A DNA stretch of 64,000 nt from Crocinitomicaceae bacterium. Lineage in GTDB: Bacteria; Bacteroidota; Bacteroidia; Flavobacteriales_D; Crocinitomicaceae. The first letter of the stretch is position 1; each line of letters opens with the position of its first letter. This document shows positions 9,116-16,587 of the stretch, in pieces. The notes under the pieces are model-generated. The model was not told where the DNA came from. It saw only the letters and a list, made by a program, of their open reading frames with translations, and ran no database searches. Position numbers and translations under genes: made by a program. The stretch is from positions 744,001-808,000 of the forward strand of contig JADJGJ010000002.1 in assembly GCA_016708105.1 (NCBI GenBank). Reading direction: 5' to 3'.

Positions 9116-9612
9116 TACAAATAGCCCCATCTTCCACCATTTGGCATACTACCCGTAAATATTTGGCCTGAAATTCTATCAATAAGAAAGATATGTGAAC
9201 ACATAGCCCCGCATCCTCTCTCAATTATTGTGTAATGCCCTCCGAAATTTATTCCACTTTCCTTGCAGCCTTTTTTAATGAACTCAACATATTCTGTATC
9301 CTTAGAAAATTCACTTGTACTAAAGTCCGGATCAGCGAGGGTTCCTTTGAATACCTTTACATAAAATGTTGAGAAGTTATATTTAGATTCAAATTTTACG
9401 AATTTTCCTTCCTTGTAATTTGAAACGGAATCACCCTGTTGAGTAACTGATAGATTACTGTCCAGTTCTACTTGTGTATGCTTATCACTAGAATTTCTTG
9501 TTGACTCGTGTTGCTGACACGAAGTCAAAAGAGTAATAGTTAATATGATTAAGGTGGTTTTCATAAAAATGCCGCATAACAACCTCCCCAATGAAATTTT
9601 TCATCCAGATAT

Positions 9613-9873
9613 CTACCGATAGCTATTCCGTCCGTTGTTGGTTTGATCAGATTGATTTTTTTCAGCAGTATTTTGCCCCGCAGCAGAATTGGTTTTTGGT
9701 TTAAGCCATTGAAATAAAATAACCCATAATCCTATAGTAGCAAATGCTATGGTTTTTACTAATCTGTCTGCCCAATCACCATTTACATAGGCTGTGAGTA
9801 GTATGGCATCAACAACAACAAAAACCAAACAGATGATGCTTGCCACCAGACCTGCCATGAATTTTGATTTCAT
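9613..9873 (-). CDS. Small two-TM membrane protein of unknown function
   Basis: An 86-residue protein with two hydrophobic segments (about residues 7-28 and 38-57), then a polar Asn/Gln/Ser-rich tail (NSAAGQNTAEKNQSDQTNN). It lies 48 nt downstream of the dsbD-like gene on the same strand and may share its transcript. No family is recognised. The topology is consistent with an inner-membrane hairpin with its tail in the cytoplasm or periplasm. Confidence 0.6.
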   Translation of the reverse strand: MKSKFMAGLVASIICLVFVVVDAILLTAYVNGDWADRLVKTIAFATIGLWVILFQWLKPKTNSAAGQNTAEKNQSDQTNNGRNSYR

Positions 9874-9921
9874 TATTTTTTGTTTGTCAAGATATAATTC
9901 TGCATTTTTTTTTGAAATGAA

Positions 9922-12378
9922 TTATTGTGCAATTTCAAAATCAGGTTTTTGTTCTTCTGATTCTTTCGCACTTTCAAATTTTTTCAGGGCATCTTCTAAC
10001 CAGGCTTTGAAAGATTCAGGATTTCCATGCGATTGATAATTTGCCTTTTCTGTAATTGCATTTTCATTGTGATCAAGAACAATGTACATGGGTTGAGTCA
10101 CTTCTTTATAACGGCTGATTTGCATTTCCATCCATTTATCGCCTACTGTTTTCATGGTCTTTCCATTTGACATAGGTTTTCCTGCTTCATCAGCCGGTAA
10201 TTCTGTTCTTTCATCAACATACAGAGATGCAACAATAAATTTATCTGACATCAACGGGCTAACAGTTTCATCAGCCCAAACATTTTCTTCCATGCGTCTG
10301 CAATTCACGCATGCCCAACCGGTGAAATCAAGTAACAAAGGTTTTCCGGTTTCACGCGCGTATTCCAATGCTTCTTGATAATCACGAATAGTGTTGATCC
10401 CGTGTCCATGCGGATGAGTTGACACAGGCCATCCGGCATCCACTTCAGGCGCTGAGCCGTGAATGCCATAAGGTGATTCAGCATAGGTCAGTGGTGGAGG
10501 AAAACCGGAAATTAATTTCAGTGGAGCTCCAAAAATTCCCGGAATCAAATAAATTACAAATGCAATAACCAATGTAGCCAACATACCTCTGCCAACAGAA
10601 AGTTTTTTCACTTCATCATCATGCGGAAATTGAATTTTACCAAATAAATAAATAGCCAACACCAGAAAAATTCCAATCCACAAGGCAAGGAAAACTTCAC
10701 GTTCAAGCAAGTGCCATTGTTTTACCAAATCTGCATTTGACAGGAACTTTAAGGCAAATGCCAACTCCAAAAATCCCAAGGTTACTTTTACAGTATTCAA
10801 CCATCCACCTGATTGAGGTAATGAATTTAAATATCCCGGGAATGCAGCAAAAAATCCAAACGGTAAAGCAAGTGCAAGACCAAAACCTAACATAGCAATG
10901 ATTGGACCTGAGAGACCGCCTTCAGCTGATTGAACCAAAACGGTACCTACAATTGGACCGGTGCATGAAAAAGATACTAAAGCCAGAGTGAATGCCATAA
11001 AGAAAACTCCAAGCAATCCACCTTTGTCTGCTTGTCTATCTGCTTTGTTTACCCATGATGATGGAAGGCGAATTTCAAAAGCGCCAAAAAATGCAATTGC
11101 AAAAACAATAAACAAAACAAAAAATCCAATGTTCAACCACGGATGTGTAGCCAAATCATTCATGGCTGTTGCACCAAATATTGAAGAAACTAATACTCCC
11201 AATATTACATAAATAACTACGATAGAAACTGAGTAGATAATGGCTTTTCTAATTCCTTCAGATTTTGTTTTAGATTGTTTGGTGAAAAAAGTAACGGTCA
11301 TTGGAATCATTGGAAAAACGCAAGGGGTGAGCAATGCTATTAATCCGCTCATGAAGGCAACTATAAAAATCCACCAAAGTGAACTTGATTCTTCACGTTG
11401 ACCACTGTCTAATGATTGAGAAAGATCAAAAAATAAATTGACGGTTTCAGTTGATTGAAAATCATTTTCACATCCCATCAAAAAAATGTCAAGACTTGCT
11501 TCAGCAATTGGAAAATTGGTGGTGTCTTTGGTGATGATGGTTTGCGTAATAATCAAATGCTCTTTATATCCTTTCACATCACCAACCATAACCTCATGTG
11601 CCGCATTTACTTCATAAGGTTTTGTTGATTCAATTTGTTCATGTTCTTTGAGTGTAAAAACAGATTTGCGACCAACAGTATTGTCAAAGGCATACATGGT
11701 GAAAAGAGAGTCAATGGTGATATCTACAGTTACCACAAATTCACGATCACTTTTGCGTTGCGCTTTAAATGCTTTTACTGATACCGGTTTGAATTCATCT
11801 ACGTAATGAAATCCTTCACACGTGCCGGCAAGGCCAGACATCCAGGCAGCGCCGGTTGAATTCATGGCGGTGGTGTCAGCTTGATTTGTTTCACACGGCA
11901 AGACTGAAGGGTCAACGCCTTTAATCGTCAATTCTGTTTGTCTGTCATCCGGAGGAAAGCAAGCTGTTTTACAAGCCATGAATGAATATTTCAATTCCAG
12001 CTTAAAATCTTTTTGTGAAATGATTTTTATTTTTTGTTTGAATACTGCTTTTTTACCGGGAAAATATTTTTCAGGTATACCATCGGTTACGTGTTCTTCA
12101 GCGCCAACCTCAGTGGTTTTACCAATCAGTTGGTAGTGTGGTGAAGGAACAAACTCAAAAGTTGTTGGAAAGGAAATTGCCTCTGCAGGTTGTTTTTGAG
12201 CGTAGACATGCCAACCATCTTTTTGGTCTACCGTAATTGTGACCGTTGCAATATCACATTCATACGTGACATCAAAATTCCATTTGATCACCTCATCAAC
12301 AGAGGCGGGCATATCATCCTGAGCTGAAAGCAAGGCTGGAAAAGCTATTGCAAAAAATAAGAAGAATTTTTTTAACAT
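9922..12378 (-). CDS. dsbD: DsbD-family thiol:disulfide interchange protein
   Basis: An 818-residue transmembrane electron carrier that moves reducing power from the cytoplasm to periplasmic thioredoxin-like proteins. Residues 1-19 are a signal peptide. The N-terminal DsbD-alpha-like region has its Cys pair in FMACKTACFPPD. About eight hydrophobic helices follow, with the core cysteines in LLTPCVFPMIPMT and SFSCTGPIVG. The C-terminal thioredoxin-like domain carries CVNC at 690-693 (DFTGWACVNCRR). The length exceeds E. coli DsbD because of an enlarged periplasmic N-terminal part, as is common in Bacteroidota. It likely supports cytochrome c maturation or disulfide isomerisation. A TAACTTTG -7 box lies at 12417-12410, but no matching TTG is seen. 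Confidence 0.92.
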   Translation of the reverse strand: MLKKFFLFFAIAFPALLSAQDDMPASVDEVIKWNFDVTYECDIATVTITVDQKDGWHVYAQKQPAEAISFPTTFEFVPSPHYQLIGKTTEVGAEEHVTDGIPEKYFPGKKAVFKQKIKIISQKDFKLELKYSFMACKTACFPPDDRQTELTIKGVDPSVLPCETNQADTTAMNSTGAAWMSGLAGTCEGFHYVDEFKPVSVKAFKAQRKSDREFVVTVDITIDSLFTMYAFDNTVGRKSVFTLKEHEQIESTKPYEVNAAHEVMVGDVKGYKEHLIITQTIITKDTTNFPIAEASLDIFLMGCENDFQSTETVNLFFDLSQSLDSGQREESSSLWWIFIVAFMSGLIALLTPCVFPMIPMTVTFFTKQSKTKSEGIRKAIIYSVSIVVIYVILGVLVSSIFGATAMNDLATHPWLNIGFFVLFIVFAIAFFGAFEIRLPSSWVNKADRQADKGGLLGVFFMAFTLALVSFSCTGPIVGTVLVQSAEGGLSGPIIAMLGFGLALALPFGFFAAFPGYLNSLPQSGGWLNTVKVTLGFLELAFALKFLSNADLVKQWHLLEREVFLALWIGIFLVLAIYLFGKIQFPHDDEVKKLSVGRGMLATLVIAFVIYLIPGIFGAPLKLISGFPPPLTYAESPYGIHGSAPEVDAGWPVSTHPHGHGINTIRDYQEALEYARETGKPLLLDFTGWACVNCRRMEENVWADETVSPLMSDKFIVASLYVDERTELPADEAGKPMSNGKTMKTVGDKWMEMQISRYKEVTQPMYIVLDHNENAITEKANYQSHGNPESFKAWLEDALKKFESAKESEEQKPDFEIAQ

Positions 12379-12474
12379 AAGATTGAGTTTTTGCCTTGGT
12401 TTGGCTTGTCAAAGTTATGTCAAATGAAATGAAAGAAAATATCAGATACTAAAATATTCTTGTATTTCTAAAAT

Positions 12475-12504
12475 AAAAAAGGGCGACCAAAAAAATAGTC
12501 GCCC
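12475..12504 (-). terminator. Rho-independent terminator (minus strand)
   Basis: GGGCGAC (12481-12487) pairs with GTCGCCC (12498-12504). On the minus strand the hairpin is followed by a T run, the complement of the A run just before 12481. It ends the 94-residue gene at 12527-12811. Confidence 0.85.
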
Positions 12505-12526
12505 TGAACAAAAATCAGAATTGGGT

Positions 12527-12811
12527 TTAAATTGACCTCACATCTTTAATATTCGCAATAGGAATCCACACTCCGCCTTTGAGGCAGATAAATTTTGTGC
12601 CTGTTGCCCAAATAGTGGTTTGCACCGTTTTCAAACCGGTGTCCGTAAAAAAATCTATATTGAATTTCACTTTAGCTGTATTGCCCAGCCGTGTGGCGTC
12701 TTCAAGTTTTTTCAAAAGATTAGGTGCTTGTTCAAAAAGAACTGAATTCTTGAAACTGAAGCCGGGAATAGCTTCCTTTTCAACCAAGGTTGTTGTAGTA
12801 GTCACTTGCAT
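12527..12811 (-). CDS. Small conserved-looking protein of unknown function
   Basis: A 94-residue soluble protein without a signal peptide. It has alternating hydrophobic and polar strands (AKVKFNIDFFTDTGLKTVQTTIWATG, then FICLKGGVWIPIANIKDVRSI), suggesting a small all-beta fold such as a PH-like or SH3-like barrel. The first part (PNLLKKLEDATRLGN) looks helical. I recognise no named family. A strong terminator directly downstream supports it as a genuine single-gene transcription unit. Confidence 0.65.
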   Translation of the reverse strand: MQVTTTTTLVEKEAIPGFSFKNSVLFEQAPNLLKKLEDATRLGNTAKVKFNIDFFTDTGLKTVQTTIWATGTKFICLKGGVWIPIANIKDVRSI

Positions 12812-12920
12812 ATGGATTTAGGTTTTTGGTTTGAATGCGTTAACTCATTTGGGGTAGTTCGGCATTCTCAACAAACCAATTTATAATTCTTTTTTGAGAA
12901 AAACAAGAGAACATAGTAAA

Positions 12921-12951
12921 AATAAAAAACCTCGGAACAAAAGTCCGAGGT
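12921..12951 (-). terminator. Rho-independent terminator (minus strand)
   Basis: ACCTCGGA (12929-12936) pairs with TCCGAGGT (12944-12951). On the minus strand the hairpin is followed by a T-rich tract. It terminates the 124-residue exported protein gene at 12976-13350. Confidence 0.85.
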
Positions 12952-12975
12952 TCAATATCGTTTAAATGGTGAAAT

Positions 12976-13350
12976 TTAAAGCAGAATATAAGTTGCCATG
13001 AAATCATCCAATGGATGGTCAGTACCTGCAGCAGAAATAGTTTGAATTTCTAAACTTACGAAGAAGCGAGTAATTACGCGTCTTGACATTTCGCTGTTTT
13101 CAACTAATTTAATTACGGCATTTACACCGCCATCAGCAGAAGCAGTAGCTACAATGGTAAAATAACTTGTGTAGTAAACAGCGGCTTTATCAATTTGATC
13201 AACTGTAAAGGCTGATGTAAAACTGAAGTGGAACTCACTAGCGGTGGTTTTGTCATACCCTGCATTTGCATCAGTGAATGTTACAGGTGCCTGGCTGAAT
13301 GCAGCTGAGGTCATGATTACTGCAGCGATAAGTCCTAATATCTTTTTCAT
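12976..13350 (-). CDS. Small exported protein of unknown function
   Basis: A 124-residue protein with a clear signal peptide (MKKILGLIAAVIMTSAAFSQ). The mature part is about 105 residues, rich in Thr, Ser and Ala with likely beta strands, and contains no cysteine. I recognise no domain. It stands alone between a terminator on its 3' side and the divergent rnhB gene. It may be a periplasmic or secreted protein. Confidence 0.65.
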   Translation of the reverse strand: MKKILGLIAAVIMTSAAFSQAPVTFTDANAGYDKTTASEFHFSFTSAFTVDQIDKAAVYYTSYFTIVATASADGGVNAVIKLVENSEMSRRVITRFFVSLEIQTISAAGTDHPLDDFMATYILL

Positions 13351-13497
13351 AACTTTGATTTATAAATTGATTCTTGGTTTAGTTTTTTATACCTGTCAGA
13401 CGCAACTAATGTGCCAAAGGTTGTACCAAGGTAGAAAATTTTTTCAAAATGAAGACTAACCTGGTTTTTGCCGGTTAAACTTATACAAAAAAGAAGG

Positions 13498-14103
13498 ATG
13501 GCGTTAAAAATGTTTTACACTGCCGGAAAAATTGAAGCAGGATGTGATGAAGCCGGCAGAGGTTGTCTTGCAGGGCCTGTGATTGCAGCTGCTGTTATTC
13601 TGCCGTCAGATTTTAAATGGCCATCTTTGAATGATTCAAAAAAAATGACTGAGCGTGAACGTGAGCAAGCCGAACCCTATATCAAAGAAAATGCAATAGC
13701 ATGGGCAATTGGTTTTGTTGATCAGGTGCAAATTGATCAAATTAATATTTTGAATGCTTCCATTCTTGCAATGCAAAGAGCACTTGATCAGTTGAAAATC
13801 ATTCCTCAGCAGATATTGGTAGATGGCAATCGTTTCAAGCAATATAAAGATATACCTCATCATTGCATTATTAAGGGAGATGGAAAATACTTCTCTATTG
13901 CAGCAGCATCAGTTCTAGCTAAAGTAGAACGCGACCGCGTGATGACAGCTTTGCATGAACAATACCCGATGTATGCCTGGTCAAAAAATAAAGGATACCC
14001 CACGCAAGATCATCGCGCGGCAATTAAAAAACATGGCCCATGTGAGCATCATCGGCTTACATTCAACTTACTAGGTGATAACCAGCTTTCACTTGATTTT
14101 TGA
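13498..14103 (+). CDS. rnhB: Ribonuclease HII
   Basis: Removes ribonucleotides and RNA-DNA hybrids during replication and repair. The motif GCDEAGRGCLAGPV holds the DE pair of the type 2 active site, with the further conserved NDSKKMTEREREQ, ILVDGN, GDGKYFSIAAASVLAKVERDR (third acidic residue) and NKGYPTQDHRAAI. The frame can be opened by a TTG at 13468, but ATG at 13498 (MALKMFYTAGKIEAG) fits the family start better and gives a product of 201 residues. It diverges from the small exported protein gene. Confidence 0.94.
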   Translation: MALKMFYTAGKIEAGCDEAGRGCLAGPVIAAAVILPSDFKWPSLNDSKKMTEREREQAEPYIKENAIAWAIGFVDQVQIDQINILNASILAMQRALDQLKIIPQQILVDGNRFKQYKDIPHHCIIKGDGKYFSIAAASVLAKVERDRVMTALHEQYPMYAWSKNKGYPTQDHRAAIKKHGPCEHHRLTFNLLGDNQLSLDF

Positions 14104-14224
14104 ACCTGATCAAAGTTGTGCTTTGTGCAAAGGCAGTCATTATTTTAGATTGCAGAAAATGATCAACTTTCTTTTTTGTGGTAAAGATTCCACACTGGGC
14201 TGTGTATATTCTCCGCTCAGTTAG

Positions 14225-14256
14225 TTGACTGCGCATGTGACCTGAACTTAAATTTG
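14225..14256 (+). promoter_or_regulatory. Bacteroidota-type promoter immediately before the start codon at 14261
   Basis: TTG at 14225-14227 is followed after 21 nt by TAAATTTG at 14249-14256, a perfect -7 match. The predicted transcription start is about 14261, which is the A of the ATG, so the transcript may be leaderless. Confidence 0.55.
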
Positions 14257-14260
14257 TACT

Positions 14261-14872
14261 ATGAACCGGAAACCGGGAAAATTTATTCGCATCCTGTTTA
14301 TTGGCTTGCTGGTGATATCGTTTGGTGCGCTGGCTTTTTTGCTTTGGAAAAAACAGCAAGAGCGCTATGAATTTGCATCGTTTGCAATAGAAAATGAAAC
14401 CCATGCTGTTTACATTGCTGATGCTGACCGTCTCAATAAATTGACCGCCTCAACAGAAGAACTTGGTTTGCCATATCTTCCTTTAAATCTTGAACAAGCT
14501 ATTACAACTTTTCTTTCACAAGATCATTTCAAGTTGGCTGATGCTTATGGGCCATCATGTTATCTTTCATATAATTCAGATGATTTTTTATTAGTGTTTA
14601 ATACCAGCGCTGTATCTGCATCATCAATTACGCATGATTTGAAATCTTCTTTTACAGCACAAGCAGAGTTGACTGATGAAGGAATTTCTGTAAACGAACA
14701 AAATTTTTATCTGGAGCAATTTGCACATTTTCTTGTCGTCAGCACACAACCTGTAAATCCAATTTCAGGAAAACAAAAAGTGAATTATGGCAATGCTGAT
14801 TTTATTGTTTTTTCAGCGGATCAAAAAATGGTGTCCGTCATATTCTTACTGAAGATATGCATCATAAGCTAG
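14261..14872 (+). CDS. Membrane-anchored protein of unknown function, N-terminal part of a frameshifted gene
   Basis: The open frame gives 203 residues, but only about the first 188 belong to the true protein; the last 15 or so are read out of phase. Residues 8-29 form one membrane helix after a basic N-terminus (MNRKPGKFIRILFIGLL), placing the remainder in the periplasm. The frame is lost in the A6 run at 14823-14828. One more A would read DQKNGVRHILTEDMHHKLEED and join directly to the ORF at 14857. Together they would make a protein of about 775 residues. Possible explanations are mutation, sequencing error or slippage in the A run. Confidence 0.72.
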   Translation: MNRKPGKFIRILFIGLLVISFGALAFLLWKKQQERYEFASFAIENETHAVYIADADRLNKLTASTEELGLPYLPLNLEQAITTFLSQDHFKLADAYGPSCYLSYNSDDFLLVFNTSAVSASSITHDLKSSFTAQAELTDEGISVNEQNFYLEQFAHFLVVSTQPVNPISGKQKVNYGNADFIVFSADQKMVSVIFLLKICIIS

Positions 14873-16587
14873 AGGAAGATTCAATACCCGGCCCAAGCGG
14901 AAACGCATTGCTGCACAAATCCTGGATGAGTTTTGTGCCTGCTGCTTTTTCTGAAATTCAGTATTTTGGAAGTGATGATTTTGCACAGGATGCAATGAGT
15001 TTTTTCAATGCGCCCAATGTATCAGAACTCACCCAATGGATGGATCAAGGATTTATATTCGTTAAAAAAGATTCGTTTGAATTAATTATTGGAATTCAAA
15101 ATGTAGAATTTGATTTGAAAAGATCATTGGAAGAAATGGCAGTCAACGAAATGACAGATTCCAGCAGTCTTACTTATTTTAATATTGGGCCTTACCAAAT
15201 TTTACCTTATAGAAATGAAAAAAACTGGGCTGGTATAGTGCATCAAGGCGGCGCAGACATGGAATATTTTACTCAGTTGAATGAGTTTAATATTTTGGCA
15301 AATTCAATACCTGCCATGCGGTGGTATTTGGGTGAGGTGCAATTGGGAAATCTTTTCATGAAGAATACACTGTTGGCTCAAATGTATCAAAACTCTTTGC
15401 CGGCAAGGGTTCATACATTCCAACTAATCAATCAGAAGAATGGAGAATATGCTGCTTCAGCATCTATCTGGCGCAATGCAAATATATGTTTGCAAGTGAC
15501 ATGTCAATCAGGCAATAGTTCAGGCAAAGCAGATGGAGTAGAGATGATCACTTCATTTGATTGTGAAATAATTCCAACCCAACTTCAATTAGTTCACTCA
15601 CATGATAGTCTGTTTATTCTAGCATCAAACCAAACACAGTTGGTATTATTTAATGTAGCAGGTGAAAAATTGTGGCGCTTAAATCTCAGTACACCTTTAA
15701 CCGGTGTCCCGCAAATAGTTGATATTGAAAATGACAAACAAGATGAAATAGTTTTGTTTCAGCAAGACCAGTTGGACATTGTTTCAGTCAGCGGAAAATC
15801 TATCAGTGGATTGCCAAAAAAATTTGGTGGCACATCAAAAGGAGGCATCGCGGTAAACTATGACAATGCCTATAATTATCGTTTTTTGGTAAGCGTTGAC
15901 AATCAAATAAAAAGTTTAGATGAAACCGGAACGCCCGTAGTTGGCTGGATGTTTAATACCATGAGTACAAATTTAAAAGGTCAAATTTCATATTATGTGA
16001 CCCAAGGTAAAGACATGATTTCATTTAAAGATATCAGCAATAATCAATATGTGATTAACCGCAGGGGTGAGTCACGATTAACCAAGCCTGTCAACTTTGC
16101 ACTGCCTAACGAAGCCGGTTTTGTGATTGGCAACTATGATGAAACTTCGTTCAGAAAATTGGGATATCGCAACAATTACATCATCAATTATTTTCTTTTA
16201 GATGGGCATCGTGATTCTGTTAAGTTAGATAAAGAGGTAAATGCATTGAACGCATCGTGGATTTTTAATAATAATCAGGCATTGCTGGTTATTGAAGAAT
16301 TTGAGCGGGTAGTAGTATTAGATGAGTTTGGATATGAAAAGGAATCTGTATTGAAGCCGGTGGCCGGTCAGTCACTTGCTCGATTGCTGATATACAATGA
16401 CTTCACATGGGTGTTTGCAGATAATTCACAGAATGCCTTATATTTGCTTGACAGATTTGGCAAAATGATCTTCCCTGTTCCAGTTGACGGCTCGTCAGTT
16501 TTTGAATTCAGTGAAGATATTTTGTACACGTTTACAGGCTCAAAAATTAAAATTTATAAAACCAAAAATCATGATGAAAAAAACTAA
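14857..16587 (+). CDS. Beta-propeller-like C-terminal part of the frameshifted membrane-anchored protein
   Basis: A 576-residue open frame that continues the protein begun at 14261. The in-phase sequence extends upstream of this ATG to the A6 run, so this start is unlikely to be natural. The segment from about residue 245 on shows repeats like those of PQQ/FG-GAP propellers (TQLVLFNVAGEKLWRLNL, VDIENDKQDEIVLF, IKSLDETGTPVVGW). No enzyme motif is visible. Its end overlaps the start of the OmpA-family gene by 14 nt, suggesting translational coupling between the two envelope proteins. Confidence 0.68.
   Translation: MHHKLEEDSIPGPSGNALLHKSWMSFVPAAFSEIQYFGSDDFAQDAMSFFNAPNVSELTQWMDQGFIFVKKDSFELIIGIQNVEFDLKRSLEEMAVNEMTDSSSLTYFNIGPYQILPYRNEKNWAGIVHQGGADMEYFTQLNEFNILANSIPAMRWYLGEVQLGNLFMKNTLLAQMYQNSLPARVHTFQLINQKNGEYAASASIWRNANICLQVTCQSGNSSGKADGVEMITSFDCEIIPTQLQLVHSHDSLFILASNQTQLVLFNVAGEKLWRLNLSTPLTGVPQIVDIENDKQDEIVLFQQDQLDIVSVSGKSISGLPKKFGGTSKGGIAVNYDNAYNYRFLVSVDNQIKSLDETGTPVVGWMFNTMSTNLKGQISYYVTQGKDMISFKDISNNQYVINRRGESRLTKPVNFALPNEAGFVIGNYDETSFRKLGYRNNYIINYFLLDGHRDSVKLDKEVNALNASWIFNNNQALLVIEEFERVVVLDEFGYEKESVLKPVAGQSLARLLIYNDFTWVFADNSQNALYLLDRFGKMIFPVPVDGSSVFEFSEDILYTFTGSKIKIYKTKNHDEKN

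Larger units (their letters stand above)
7633..9564 (-). pseudogene. Lipoprotein gene split by the IS256-family insertion
   Basis: The 5' part (9564 down to 9116) starts MKTTLIILTITLLTSCQQ, a lipoprotein signal with lipobox LTSC, and continues to GGRWGYL before running into the IS. The 3' part (7773 down to 7633) continues YKIDSRLLIANSETF to EFILLE and a stop. Removing the IS and one copy of the 8-bp target repeat joins the two parts in one open frame (GYLYKIDSR) of about 193 residues. The conserved-looking block NFGGHYTIIERGCGAMC recalls a widespread family of unknown function. An upstream TTG at 9591 is possible, but the ATG at 9564 fits the signal peptide. The gene is inactivated as it stands. 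Confidence 0.85.

Noticed and set aside
14823..14830. Programmed -1 ribosomal frameshift site
   Set aside because: The run CAAAAAATG does not form a standard X-XXY-YYZ heptamer in the zero frame, and no clear stimulatory structure was seen. Mutation, sequencing error or transcriptional slippage is simpler.
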